DNA from: UBA9647 sp963739335
GTDB taxonomy: Bacteria; Bacteroidota; Ignavibacteria; UBA10030
Length of the DNA stretch: 64,000 nt
Reading direction: 5' to 3'
Assembly: GCA_963739335.1 (NCBI GenBank)
Contig: CAVUAC010000046.1
Location: 150,887 to 214,886, forward strand
Shown here one piece after another: positions 9,153 through 18,349 of this stretch (within the stretch, counting starts at the first letter, position 1; each line of letters begins with the position of its first letter). The notes under the pieces are model-generated. The model was given only the letters and a program-made list of their open reading frames with translations. It was not told the origin of the DNA and did no database searches. Both the position numbers and the translations under genes were made by a program.

Positions 9153-10628
9153 ATGACAAATACAGAGGATAGACGACACCGTTCCATCCTGCAAAGAATT
9201 GCACGTCGGGCGATGGTGGAAAGAGGACTTCTCCCGGATTTTTCTGTCCAGGCGATGAGCGAGCTTGACGGAATTCATGGCGCTGTCACAAAGGTTGAAA
9301 AATCGACGCGTGACTTGAGGAATCTTGCATGGTGCTCCATCGATAACGATGATTCGCTCGATCTGGATCAGCTGACCGTTGCTGAAGCCATGCCTGAAGA
9401 AGCCGTGAAGATCCTTGTCGCCATTGCCGATGTTGAAGCTGTCGTGAGGATGCAGTCAGCACTTGACGATCATGCGAAGCACAACACCACCTCGGTCTAC
9501 ACCGCTGCGCAAATATTTCCGATGCTGCCCGAGAAGCTCTCGACCGATCTTACATCTCTCAACTTTGAATCAGACCGCCTTGCCATCGTTGTTGAAATGG
9601 TTATTGCCAGGGATGGGTCGCTTCAAAGTTCAGATATTTATAGAGCCACAGTTCGCAATCACGCAAAACTTGCCTACAACAGCGTTGGCGCCTGGCTGGA
9701 AGGGGTCGGGTCGATGCCGCAGGCTATCGGCTCAGTCAAAGGTCTCGTCGAGAATATCCGACTTCAGGACCGGGTAGCCCGAAAGCTGAAATCCCTCCGG
9801 CACGAGCACGGTGCGCTTGATCTCGAAACAATAGAGGCTCGCCCTGTATTTGACGGAGACGAGATCAAGGACTTAGAAGCCGAAGAAAGGAACGAGGCCA
9901 AAGATATCATAGAGGACTTCATGATCACGGCAAACGGCGTGACGGCACGATACCTCGCAGCCCAAAAATTGCCGTCGCTGCGGCGCGTTGTCCGGACACC
10001 AAAACGCTGGCATCGAATCATCGAGCTTGCCTTAGAGCAAGGTTTCAAGCTTCCGGTAGAGCCCGATTCAAAAGCACTGGATGAATTCTTGATATCTGCA
10101 AAATCCGCCGATCCTCTCCGCTTTCCCGATCTTAGTCTCAGTGTCATCAAGCTCTTAGGTGCTGGTGAATATGTCGTCGAACTTCCGGGAGGGACTTCTG
10201 CCGGACACTTCGGTCTTGCGGTCAAAGATTATGCTCACTCCACAGCACCGAACCGTCGGTATCCCGATTTGATCACGCAGCGGTTACTGAAAGCAGCGAT
10301 GGCCCAAGGTGCCATACCCTACACAACCGATGAACTGGAGACGCTCGCAAAACACTGTACAGAAAATGAGGATGCGGCGAAAAAGGTTGAACGGCAGGTT
10401 GGAAAGTCCGCAGCGGCTATAGTATTGGAGTCAAGGATCAATCAACGGTTCGATGCCATCGTTACCGGCGCATCTGCCAAAGGGACATGGGTTCGTCTTC
10501 TGCATCCGCCCGTTGAAGGAAGACTGGTGAGTGGCTTTGAAGGCCTCGATGTTGGTCACAGACTCCGTGTACAGTTACTGCACACAGATGTGGAGCGCGG
10601 ATATATTGACTTTAAGAAGGCAGGATAA
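9153..10628 (+). CDS. RNB-domain exoribonuclease (RNase II/R family, short form)
   Basis: A 491-residue protein dominated by an RNB catalytic domain. The metal-binding motif reads SIDNDDSLDLDQL (about residues 55-70): three of the four usual aspartates are present and the last of the DLDD pair is Gln. AHSTAPNRRYPDLITQR (about 355-372) is the conserved RNB block with the substrate-gripping arginines. Cold-shock domains are lacking at the N-terminus and a small S1-like barrel remains at the C-terminus. The layout resembles the Deinococcus-type RNase II, which also has an xLDQ-type motif as I recall. It degrades RNA 3'-to-5' in the cytoplasm (family knowledge). Confidence 0.85.
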   Translation: MTNTEDRRHRSILQRIARRAMVERGLLPDFSVQAMSELDGIHGAVTKVEKSTRDLRNLAWCSIDNDDSLDLDQLTVAEAMPEEAVKILVAIADVEAVVRMQSALDDHAKHNTTSVYTAAQIFPMLPEKLSTDLTSLNFESDRLAIVVEMVIARDGSLQSSDIYRATVRNHAKLAYNSVGAWLEGVGSMPQAIGSVKGLVENIRLQDRVARKLKSLRHEHGALDLETIEARPVFDGDEIKDLEAEERNEAKDIIEDFMITANGVTARYLAAQKLPSLRRVVRTPKRWHRIIELALEQGFKLPVEPDSKALDEFLISAKSADPLRFPDLSLSVIKLLGAGEYVVELPGGTSAGHFGLAVKDYAHSTAPNRRYPDLITQRLLKAAMAQGAIPYTTDELETLAKHCTENEDAAKKVERQVGKSAAAIVLESRINQRFDAIVTGASAKGTWVRLLHPPVEGRLVSGFEGLDVGHRLRVQLLHTDVERGYIDFKKAG

Positions 10629-10893
10629 GAAGCAAGGTCTGCAACTGTTCAGTGATTCAGCCGAGTGAAGAACCAACTATCGCAAAGTGCGCAATGGCAA
10701 CACCTGCACAAGAGAGCGAAGCGCTCGGTGGGCGCGTCGTTGGTATCGAAACAGTGAACATCATGACTGATCTTCAGCGTGCGGCAAAGGTTAGAAGGCA
10801 CTTTCTGGGAAAGTTAGAGAGCACTTGCTAAGTATTGAGTCCCATTGGGGAACGGGCGACACAGAACCCAAAATCAAAACAGGAGGTAGTAGA
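10629..10893 (+). other. Intergenic region without a supported gene
   Basis: One 45-codon frame (10694-10831) is open but has no recognisable features. AGGAGG lies at about 10881 immediately before the metallophosphoesterase start and is its ribosome site. No terminator or repeat was seen. Confidence 0.4.
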
Positions 10894-12175
10894 ATGAAAC
10901 CGAAAGCAATGTATCCCTTGGCGTTTGTGGTGGTTGCGGCCGCAATGTTCGTCACCGGCACATCGACCGCACAAGTGTCCAACCTATCTAGGTCGACCCC
11001 AGTCAATCCTGGCGCCCTCAGTGCGACCACGATGTTTTTTAATTCTGGCGTGGTCAGTAATCAGTGCGACCACGACTATCCTTAATCCTGGCGTGGTCAG
11101 TTGGGTCCACTTCGGTGACTTGCTTATCACCACGGGTGATCAGCAGAACTACGCCGACTTCAAGACTATCATCAATTGCGTCAATCAGTATCTCAAGAAC
11201 GGCGTGAATTTCGCGCTACTGCCAGGCGACAACACGCATGATAACACCGAGAGTGAGTACCAGCTCATCAAGCAAGCAACGGATCAATTGCAGGTGCCGC
11301 TGTATGCCATTCTGGGCGGTCGCGATCACAAGGGCGGGACCACTCTCTACAACAAGTATTTGGAGCCAGTGAACTACCAGAGCTTCACGGCGGATAAGTA
11401 CCACTTCGTGTTTCTGGACGTGATGAGCGGCATCAGCGATGCTCAGAACTCGTGGCTGACCAACGATCTGGATATAGCGGCGAAGGCCGGTCTCAAGAGC
11501 GTGATCTTTATGCACAGCTATACCCAGGTATCGGAATTGCAGGATGTGATCCAGCGTGACAATGTGATCATGGTTGATGCAGGATACACGCACTACAACG
11601 ATGTTGCTAACGATGGAAACACGATCTATGCTACCACGCGCTCAACCGGCCTGGTGAGCGAAGGGCCGGTAGGGTTCTCAATCACCAACCTCGATAACGG
11701 TGTGGTCAGTTGGAAGTTCAAGCAGATGGGGAGTTGGCCGTTTGTGATGATCACCTCACCAGCGGATAAACTGCTCATGATCGGTGGTTCACAAGTCGTC
11801 AAGGATACGGCAGATATTCGCGCCAAAGTTTGGGATGACAAGGGCGTTACTTCGGCAACCATGCAGATCGACGGTGGACAGGCAGTGCCGATGGATCGCA
11901 TCGGCGAGACACAAATGTGGAGCGCGCGCTTTGACGCGACCAAAGTTTCCGACGGCGACCACAAGATCAGGGTGAAGGTGACTGGCACGGGCGGCAACAC
12001 GGACCAAGACGTGATTACCGTAACGGTCAACCAGTCGGGCAGCGTCCCGCAAGTGAAGCGGTCTTTCGGCCCGGAGGGTAACTCTGTCGGCGCTTATACC
12101 GAAAAGGGGTTGCTCGGCACTCACACCACGAAGTCTGGGTATCCTGATAAGGTCGGCAAGGGTGAAAAGCGCTGA
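10894..12175 (+). pseudogene. Secreted metallophosphoesterase with C-terminal Ig-like domain, broken by a 43-bp tandem duplication
   Basis: ATG at 10894 (AGGAGG upstream) begins a signal peptide (MKPKAMYPLAFVVVAAAMFV, cleavage after STA) that runs into a stop at 11085. The remainder, in the next frame, holds FGDLLIT, LLPGDNTHD, GGRDHKGG, IFMHSY and GYTHYND, in the order of calcineurin-like metallophosphoesterase motifs though degenerate. An Ig-like module of about 90 residues follows (PADKLLMIGG to VITVTVNQ). Removing one 43-bp repeat unit at 11019-11104 fuses the two frames without loss (SATT then TILNPGVVSW). It is therefore one gene, currently off, or two pieces if the duplication is fixed. 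Confidence 0.65.
11019..11104 (+). repeat. 43-bp imperfect tandem repeat, two units, with internal inverted repeat
   Basis: Unit 1 is 11019-11061, unit 2 is 11062-11104. Both begin CAGTGCGACCACGA and end AAT(T/C)CTGGCGTGGTCAGT; only the middle eight bases differ strongly. Each unit contains the inverted pair GACCACG and CGTGGTC, so it can fold as a 7-bp stem. A more degenerate third unit start (AATCCTGGCGCCCTCAGT) is at 11005. Confidence 0.85.
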
Positions 12176-12333
12176 GACAAAGGTGGTAAAGGCGGGCCTG
12201 GCAAAACGAATTAGCCGGCCACTGTGGTCGACCTGCAGGGTGACACAGTGAGGGTAAAGTCGGCGGACTGTGAGTATGGATCGCTCGCTTCTGTTCCTTG
12301 TGAGGCGATCATCATGATCGCCAAGGAGACGAC

Positions 12334-13545
12334 ATGTTGAAATCAAAACTCATCAAATGCATTCTGCTTTGTGTTGTCGGAATACTCAGCACCCATGCAC
12401 AGTCGAAAACTTCGGTGCTCATTCAGTCCACGGACGAGGATGAGAGGGTCGATCTCTCTGTCGACAAGTCGATCTACTTTCCAGGTGACACGGTTCTTTT
12501 GGTCATTCAACGAAACGATAATACCGCGACAGCGGGAGTCATTACTCCGATACTGCTTATCGAAGGATCAACGCTCAAATCAGCTGGACGACTTAGATAC
12601 ATTGCTGTCATTCCCAAAAGTGTAACACCAGGATTATATCCCATCAGGCTTAGAGTAACGGACTCCGAAGGGCGACGATTTCGGTATGAAACGGAATGTG
12701 TTGTAACGGTGGAAGAATACCAAGACGTTGAACAGCTCACTCGATACGTCAGCATTATTCCCGAACCCGGCAGCAATAATATCCGGACGGCAGTTACATT
12801 GGACCGCGAGCAAGTTCAAAATCTTATGGTGCACTTTCAACGCGATAGTATTCGGCTTCGCATGGGACCCCAGTTCGTTAGAATAACAACAACGGTACTG
12901 TTGCGAGATGGCATAGCGGCTTCATCGTACGAACGACGTGTAGTAACATATCGAAGTCATGGCGATCCCAACAAAGATCGCGCAATGTTCATTCAGTATC
13001 GTACCGCCTACGGTGCGTACGCCAACATCCGTCCGGAAGAACTTGAACAAGTGCTGGTGCCGGTGGATTTACTGCCTGATTGGGCAATTCTTGGTATCCA
13101 TATCGAACCCGATTACACCATTAAGATCGGCGCAGTGGATCGTTCGAACAGTATGACACGATATTTTCGGGTGAAAGGTCCAAGAATCGAGGTCGGATTT
13201 TCACTCGCCATCCCCAAAGTGCTGTACGATACACGAGCCAAAGATACGATTGAATACGGAAACACCAGCGCTATGGTACGGCTCTATTATAATGATCCAG
13301 GAACGGGAAATCGATTTCCTGTCAGCGCGGGGATAGGAATGTTTGGCGTGAATTCACCAATTGATGTTGGAATCGGTCGAGGCGGTTTTGCCTTGTCGAT
13401 GTTTCTGGATATGGCGGAGATGGTACGAATAGTCAATATCGGTTTTACCAAAAAAATAAATTTCGGTCTGGAATTGGCCCCGTTTTTTCCCATTCATAAA
13501 AAGGCACGAATGTTACTTGTCGCGCAAGCGGGTTTTTCATTTTGA
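12334..13545 (+). CDS. Secreted hypothetical protein, Ig-like N-terminus and barrel-like C-terminus
   Basis: A 403-residue protein with signal peptide (MLKSKLIKCILLCVVGILSTHAQS). Residues about 30-130 (DLSVDKSIYFPGDTV, PGLYPIRLRVTDSEG) resemble an MG2/Ig-like strand domain. The C-terminal third alternates hydrophobic residues and ends in VAQAGFSF with a terminal Phe, as outer-membrane strands do. AAGGAGACGAC precedes the start. Function is not recognised; an outer-membrane-associated protein is inferred. The 157-base gap before it holds nothing clear. Confidence 0.65.
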   Translation: MLKSKLIKCILLCVVGILSTHAQSKTSVLIQSTDEDERVDLSVDKSIYFPGDTVLLVIQRNDNTATAGVITPILLIEGSTLKSAGRLRYIAVIPKSVTPGLYPIRLRVTDSEGRRFRYETECVVTVEEYQDVEQLTRYVSIIPEPGSNNIRTAVTLDREQVQNLMVHFQRDSIRLRMGPQFVRITTTVLLRDGIAASSYERRVVTYRSHGDPNKDRAMFIQYRTAYGAYANIRPEELEQVLVPVDLLPDWAILGIHIEPDYTIKIGAVDRSNSMTRYFRVKGPRIEVGFSLAIPKVLYDTRAKDTIEYGNTSAMVRLYYNDPGTGNRFPVSAGIGMFGVNSPIDVGIGRGGFALSMFLDMAEMVRIVNIGFTKKINFGLELAPFFPIHKKARMLLVAQAGFSF

Positions 13546-13567
13546 CAGATATTAACAGAGGCGTAAC

Positions 13568-14065
13568 GTGGCAACACTTGTGAAGGAGCACAACCAGAAC
13601 CTGCTACCGCCGGCTGACTTGGCGGGAGAAATTGACAAATTGCGAGACGATCTGCGCAATGAGCGTGACCGAAACCTGCGTACGCTGGCAGATTTCAAGA
13701 ACTATCGTCGCCGCGTTGAGCGTGATGGCAGTAAGCTTGCCGAGGAAGGCAAGCGCGGGATCATACTTCCGCTCTTAGATATTATCGACGATATGGAGAA
13801 AGCGATGCAGTGGGCAAGCGACTCAGAGCAACCCTTTGTGCAAGGCGTGCGAATTATCCACCAAAAATTTCTTGCGCTGTTGGAAGCGCAGGGAGTTCTC
13901 CCTTTCGAAAGTATCGGTACGCCATTCAACCATAATCTGCATGAAGCTGTGGCGGTGGCGGAACATGAAGGTAGTGAACCGGGAACCGTTGTTGATGAGC
14001 TGCGTCGCGGCTATCTCTGGAACAATGAATTACTGCGCCCCGCGCAAGTACGAGTTGCCGGATGA
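13568..14065 (+). CDS. grpE: Nucleotide exchange factor GrpE
   Basis: A 165-residue protein with an N-terminal coiled coil (EIDKLRDDLRNERDRNLRTL), the ADFKNYRRRVERD motif and the C-terminal beta domain containing PFNHNLHEAVAVAE and VVDELRRGYLWNNELLRPAQV, diagnostic of GrpE. GrpE releases ADP from DnaK in the cytosolic chaperone cycle. It is followed 50 bases later by a J-domain protein, so the two are probably one operon. No CIRCE-like operator was noticed upstream. Normal length for the family. Confidence 0.95.
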   Translation: MATLVKEHNQNLLPPADLAGEIDKLRDDLRNERDRNLRTLADFKNYRRRVERDGSKLAEEGKRGIILPLLDIIDDMEKAMQWASDSEQPFVQGVRIIHQKFLALLEAQGVLPFESIGTPFNHNLHEAVAVAEHEGSEPGTVVDELRRGYLWNNELLRPAQVRVAG

Positions 14066-14115
14066 TAAGTATCCTGTGTGATAGCGCCCGGGAATGAGTA
14101 CGAAACGGTAAGACT

Positions 14116-15042
14116 ATGACCTACAAAGATTACTACAAGGATTTGGGCGTTGGAAAGACAGCAACGCCTGCAGAGATCAAGAAGGCGTATCGAACGCTTG
14201 CCAACAAATATCATCCCGACAAGGCCAAGGGAGACAAAGCGGCTGAAGAAAAGTTCAAGGATATCAACGAGGCTAACGAAGTCCTCAGCGATCCGGTGAA
14301 ACGAAAAAAGTACGATCAGTTTGGTGCAGATTGGAAACGCTACGAAGAAGCGGGAGCGCAGCCGGGAGGATTTGATTGGTCGAAGTACGCAAGCGGCAGC
14401 GGCGGACAAACGCACCGGACGGGCACACATGAATCCGATGCGATGTTTACTGACGAGGGTGTCAATGATCTTTTTGAGATGCTGTTTGGACAACGCAGCG
14501 GCCAGCGGCCAGGAAGACGGAGCGTTGTCATCAAAGGCGAGGATCTTGAAACAGAGACAACCCTCTCGCTTGAAGAAGCATATCACGGCACGACGCGGCT
14601 CATCCAGCTCAGTAGTCAAACGATCAAGGTGACGATCAAACCAGGCGTCGCAGACCAGCAAATGCTGAGAATTGCAGGCAAAGGGGGAGGCGGACTCAGC
14701 GGCGGTCCAAACGGCGATCTCTATCTCACCGTCAAGATTGCGCCGCATCCAGAGTTTTACCGGAAGGGGAACGATCTCCACCGAGACCTCCCCGTTGAAT
14801 TGTATACTGCTGTCCTCGGCGGAAAGACTCAGATTAAAACACTGAAAGGCAAAGTCACAGTCAATATTCCGAAGGGAACGCCAAACGGCAAAGAGCTCAG
14901 ACTTCGGGGACTTGGAATGCCAGTCTATGCGAAGAAGAATAAGTTTGGAAATCTACTGGTGAAGGTCGACATCTTGCTGCCGGAGCATCTCAGCGAAGAG
15001 GAAATAGACTTGTTCACAAAATTGGCGGCACTACGGAAATAG
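14116..15042 (+). CDS. cbpA: DnaJ-type co-chaperone lacking the zinc finger (CbpA-like)
   Basis: A 308-residue protein with an N-terminal J domain carrying the HPD motif (YHPDKAKG, about residue 34), then a Gly-rich linker (about 75-110) and directly the C-terminal client-binding domains (LSLEEAYHGTTRLIQL to LLPEHLSEEEIDLF). The CxxCxGxG zinc region of true DnaJ is absent, as in CbpA/DnaJ class II. It stimulates DnaK ATPase; the partner GrpE is encoded immediately upstream. No dnaK lies in the window. Confidence 0.9.
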   Translation: MTYKDYYKDLGVGKTATPAEIKKAYRTLANKYHPDKAKGDKAAEEKFKDINEANEVLSDPVKRKKYDQFGADWKRYEEAGAQPGGFDWSKYASGSGGQTHRTGTHESDAMFTDEGVNDLFEMLFGQRSGQRPGRRSVVIKGEDLETETTLSLEEAYHGTTRLIQLSSQTIKVTIKPGVADQQMLRIAGKGGGGLSGGPNGDLYLTVKIAPHPEFYRKGNDLHRDLPVELYTAVLGGKTQIKTLKGKVTVNIPKGTPNGKELRLRGLGMPVYAKKNKFGNLLVKVDILLPEHLSEEEIDLFTKLAALRK

Positions 15043-15061
15043 CTCCCTGAACGAGAGCACA

Positions 15062-15280
15062 ATGATCGACTACCTTAAAGTAGTGCTGGCGATCTTCATC
15101 ACCGCGATACTCTCATGGCTTGTTCTCCGGGGAGCAGGTGCTTTGCGTCGCCTCCTTGGTGTGAATGGAGTCAACAGTCTTTCGCGAATCATGGGGTTTC
15201 TTCTTATCTGGATCGGCGCTCAGTTTGCGATCAATGGTGTGCGGGATCTGGCGCTGGATGTGAACTTCTGGAAACAATAG
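15062..15280 (+). CDS. Short protein matching the C-terminal part of MarC-family membrane proteins
   Basis: A 72-residue protein of two helices (YLKVVLAIFITAILSWLVL and LSRIMGFLLIWIGAQFAING). The order helix, RRLLGVNGVNSLSRIMG, helix corresponds to the end of MarC/UPF0056 proteins, which are about 200 residues with six helices. The N-terminal part is absent because the dnaJ-like gene ends 19 bases upstream. Either a truncated remnant or a stand-alone small membrane protein; translation looks coupled to the upstream gene. Confidence 0.6.
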   Translation: MIDYLKVVLAIFITAILSWLVLRGAGALRRLLGVNGVNSLSRIMGFLLIWIGAQFAINGVRDLALDVNFWKQ

Positions 15281-15384
15281 ATGTTATCAATTGCCCGTTC
15301 ATTAAGAATTTGCTATCGATGCGGGAATAACCAAGGTTGTTTTGTTAAGCAACGAATCTAAGTCCGAACTAAAGGAAAAACATC

Positions 15385-15519
15385 ATGAGCAAAGGTCGAG
15401 ACAGCAAAAAGGGTTCAAAGAAAGCACCGGCAAAAACCATGAAAGAAAAAAAGACGGCTAAAAGAGAGAAGAAAAATGAAAAGATGAACCAAGGCATTCT
15501 CAATCAATTAAACAATTGA
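15385..15519 (+). CDS. Small lysine-rich protein (44 aa)
   Basis: A short frame with AAAGGAAAAA upstream of the ATG at 15385. Nineteen of 44 residues are Lys or Arg (SKKGSKKAPAKTMKEKK and similar), followed by an uncharged tail NQGILNQLNN. Small basic proteins of this type occur in many Bacteroidota and may bind nucleic acid; this is inference. It stands alone between the MarC-like fragment and mlaE. Confidence 0.5.
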   Translation: MSKGRDSKKGSKKAPAKTMKEKKTAKREKKNEKMNQGILNQLNN

Positions 15520-15598
15520 GGTTTTGGGAAAAGGCGGCGTATTGGAAATCAGACGGCCGCGGGATGGACAATTCTAGATATTTAAAGACATAACTAAA

Positions 15599-16442
15599 AT
15601 GGAAAAAACAATATTGCCGCAGTCTCAAAATGAAAGCCAGGGACCAGAAATCATCCCGGAAAACTTCTCTGAGACTATGTCTGATTCAGTATTCACAAGA
15701 TTCTTTTTAGAAGTGTCGTCGCTCACAATTTTTACTTTGCGCTTTTTCAAAGAAGCACTTAAACCGCCGTATGAGTTTAATCGAACTGATGAAACAATCT
15801 TTCCTGATCGGTTACAGGTCTCTTCCGTTGGTTGGTATTACAGCCTTTATCATGGGGCTTGTGCTCACTATTCAATCAAGACCCACGTTGGCAAAGTTTG
15901 GAGCGGAATCGTGGTTGCCTGCGATGGTGGCAGTTTCAATCATACGGGAAATAGGACCGGCGATAACTGCGTTGATCTTTGCCGGAAAGGTTGGATCGGG
16001 AATCGGGGCAGAGCTGGCTTCAATGAATGTAACCGAACAAATTGATGCGATGCAGGTTTCAGGCACAAATCCGTTTAAATATCTTGTTGTTACAAGGGTA
16101 CTTTCTGCAACATTGATGCTTCCGCTCTTGGTAGTGTTTGCCGATGCTATTGGTTTGTTCGGATCATTTATCGGCGTCAACTTAAGAGGAAATGTAAGCG
16201 CTCACTTGTTTTTCTCGCAGGTATTTCAAAGTCTCGAATTTGCAGATCTTTTCCCGGCTTTCATCAAGACTTTCTTCTTCGGATTTGCAATTGGAATTAT
16301 AGGAAGTTATAAAGGATATAATTCAAATAAGGGAACAGAAGGAGTTGGGAAAGCGGCTAACTCAGCAGTGGTATTCGGATCTTTGATGGTTTTCATAATA
16401 GATATGATAGCGGTACAAATTACAAGTTTGGTCCAAAACTAA
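15599..16442 (+). CDS. mlaE: MlaE-type ABC permease (lipid transport), with an apparent frameshift near 15784
   Basis: The first frame from 15599 encodes a soluble start and SSLTIFTLRFFKEALKPPYEF. The permease continues in the next frame as IELMKQSFLIGYRSLPLVG through FGFAIGIIGSYKGYNSNKG to the stop at 16442. Joined after PPYEF the product is about 280 residues with the MlaE hallmarks (RSLPLVGITAFIMGLVL, REIGPAITALIFAGKVGSGIGAELA). An extra A in TTTAATCG explains the shift. An ATG at 15771 could restart translation and give a 223-residue permease core. It acts with MlaF and MlaD in retrograde or anterograde phospholipid transport at the inner membrane. Confidence 0.85.
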
Positions 16443-16450
16443 ATCGAGTA

Positions 16451-17239
16451 ATGAGAAGAATGATGGCCAGTGCAACCTCTGTAAAAGCCGAACATGATAA
16501 CAAGCACAACGGTCTTGTTGTCGTTGAGATGGAACATCTCAAGAAATCTTTTGGGAAAAATCAGGTGTTGCGGGATATTAATCTCGTGATTCATAAAGGA
16601 GAAAGCGTCGTTGTCCTTGGCAAATCCGGAACTGGTAAATCAGTACTCATAAAATGTATTGTGGGATTGGTTGATCATGATGACGGCAAGCTTGTTATCC
16701 TTGGGCAGAATATTTCTGAACTCAAGGAGAAGGAGCTCATTGAAATACGCAAAAAGATAGGTTTCCTTTTCCAAAGCGGTGCCCTCTATGATTCCATGAC
16801 AGTGAGAGAAAATCTTGAATTCCCGCTTAGAAGACAACTACATTCAATACCGAAAGACACGATGAACTCGCTGGTAAAAGAAGCGCTGCAAAATGTAGGG
16901 CTTGCTGAAGCAATTGATATGACGCCTTCAGAACTTTCCGGTGGCATGCGCAAAAGGTTAGGTTTAGCCCGAACGTTGATTTTGAAACCTGAGATAATGC
17001 TTTATGATGAACCTACAACCGGGCTAGATCCTATAACATCAAAAGAAATAAGTAGGCTCATCCTGGAAGTACAAAACAAATACGATACTTCTTCCATCAT
17101 TATCACACACGATATTGAATGCGCCAGGCTCACAGCAAATCGAATCATAGTGATCAAAGATGGAATATGCGCTGCAGAAGGGTCATACAACGATCTCGAG
17201 AATTCGCCAGATGCATGGATACGATCATTTTTTGAATAA
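16451..17239 (+). CDS. mlaF: MlaF-type ABC transporter ATP-binding protein
   Basis: A 262-residue ATPase. Walker A GKSGTGKSVL (about residues 57-66), Q-loop in FLFQSGALYDSMTVREN, signature LSGGMRKRLGLART, Walker B LYDEPTTGLDP and switch His in IIITHD are all present. The SGALYDSMTVREN stretch is characteristic of MlaF. It begins 9 bases after the permease stop and is followed 30 bases later by mlaD, so the three form an operon. Powers lipid movement between membranes. Confidence 0.92.
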   Translation: MRRMMASATSVKAEHDNKHNGLVVVEMEHLKKSFGKNQVLRDINLVIHKGESVVVLGKSGTGKSVLIKCIVGLVDHDDGKLVILGQNISELKEKELIEIRKKIGFLFQSGALYDSMTVRENLEFPLRRQLHSIPKDTMNSLVKEALQNVGLAEAIDMTPSELSGGMRKRLGLARTLILKPEIMLYDEPTTGLDPITSKEISRLILEVQNKYDTSSIIITHDIECARLTANRIIVIKDGICAAEGSYNDLENSPDAWIRSFFE

Positions 17240-17269
17240 TACATCAACAAATCATTAAGAGCAGATCAA

Positions 17270-18007
17270 ATGAAAAAAAACACAAGTAATAAAATCAGGC
17301 TGGGAATATTTGTTTCCCTTGGAATAGCCCTATTCATTGTAGGGATATATTTTATCGGCGAGAGGCAGCAATTATTCAGAAGTACCTTTCGCGTAAGCGG
17401 AGTATTTAGAGATGTTGCCGGACTTCAAGCAGGAAACAACGTGCGGCTCTCAGGAATAAATGTGGGGAGCGTAGAAAACATTAAGATAGTGAGTGATACT
17501 TCCATTAGAGTAGAAATAGTCATTGATGAAAGCACTCGAAAGTTTATCAAGAAGGATGCGGTTGCGAGTATTGGCTCGGACGGACTTATGGGGAATAGAA
17601 TTTTGATCATAAATCCCGGCACAGGCGGAAAAATGGAAATAGAAAACAACGACATTGTCCAAACAGTCCAGCCAATCAATATGGACGATATTATGATATC
17701 ATTAAGAACAACTATTGATAAGACATCCAGTATAGCAAGTGATTTGTCTAAGATTACAAACAACATACAGTCAGGAAAGGGAACAATAGGAAGGCTGCTT
17801 ATGGATCCATCCTTAGCGCGAAATTTCGATTCCTCCATTGTTAATCTGAAACAAGGTTCAGAAGGATTAAAACATCTTATGGATGATGCAAAATATAGTT
17901 TCGCGCAAAATGTCGATTCTGCTCTTGTCAGTTTGAAAGATGGTGCAGCCGGGTTTAAGACACTTATGGATAAGGCAAAACATAGTTGGCTGCTGTGGGG
18001 TTTCTAG
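17270..18007 (+). CDS. mlaD: MlaD-type MCE-domain lipid-binding protein
   Basis: A 245-residue protein with one N-terminal membrane helix (IRLGIFVSLGIALFIVGIYFIG) followed by an MCE domain (FRVSGVFRDVAGLQAGNNVRLSG through SDGLMGNRILIINPG, about residues 40-125). A helical region with two similar repeats ends the protein (SGLKHLMDDAKYSFAQNVDSAL / AGFKTLMDKAKHS). It forms the periplasmic hexameric lipid tunnel with MlaE and MlaF. The substrate-binding partner MlaC is not present in the window. Confidence 0.92.
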   Translation: MKKNTSNKIRLGIFVSLGIALFIVGIYFIGERQQLFRSTFRVSGVFRDVAGLQAGNNVRLSGINVGSVENIKIVSDTSIRVEIVIDESTRKFIKKDAVASIGSDGLMGNRILIINPGTGGKMEIENNDIVQTVQPINMDDIMISLRTTIDKTSSIASDLSKITNNIQSGKGTIGRLLMDPSLARNFDSSIVNLKQGSEGLKHLMDDAKYSFAQNVDSALVSLKDGAAGFKTLMDKAKHSWLLWGF

Positions 18008-18026
18008 AATGTGAATATTGTATCTC

Positions 18027-18076
18027 GTTCCCGAACGCCTGCCCGACTGTGTCGTTCAGGCGGGGAGTTTGGGAAC
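18027..18076 (+). repeat. Nested inverted repeat (50 bp)
   Basis: Outer arms GTTCCCGAAC and GTTTGGGAAC with inner arms CGCCTG and CAGGCG. It lies 20 bases after mlaD and is followed by further small palindromes (CTTCAGCGAAG at about 18083, GAAACAGAGTTTC at about 18115). There is no T-tract, so it is not an obvious terminator; it looks like a repetitive element. Confidence 0.6.
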
Positions 18077-18205
18077 GCACTTCAGCGAAGTTCCACTTCG
18101 CAACAACGTAATGTGAAACAGAGTTTCAAACGTTGCTGCATCTTCTTCTGCTTCCATTTGTCGCGTTCGACAGACTTTCTTGTTCGGGAATTGCCGGCGC
18201 AGTGA

Positions 18206-18349
18206 TCGGAATTCCATTTCTTGTCGGCACCGGATCACACGGTGGCGGTGGGTGCTATCCCGCTGTTAATTCTGGAGATGGTGCAGGTTGTGCGGCACGC
18301 CCGGCGTCATGGAAAGACTGAGCCAAATGAATATGCTAAGCCGGCTTGA
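18206..18349 (+). pseudogene. C-terminal remnant of a membrane protein (possibly a P-type cation ATPase)
   Basis: An open frame without a start that reads HTVAVGAIPLLILEMVQV then VRHARRHGK and ends at a TGA at 18347. One hydrophobic helix followed by a basic tail is how cation-translocating P-type ATPases end, but other membrane proteins end this way too. It overlaps the start of the YihY gene and shares its GC-rich composition, so it is probably the truncated edge of a transferred block. Confidence 0.3.

Noticed and set aside
10694..10831. 45-codon ORF between the ribonuclease and the metallophosphoesterase
   Set aside because: No ribosome site, no hydrophobic or known motif; chance frame is likely.
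14011..14781. Minus-strand ORF of 256 codons opposite the dnaJ-like gene
   Set aside because: Overlaps grpE and dnaJ-like coding sequence with no recognisable domain.
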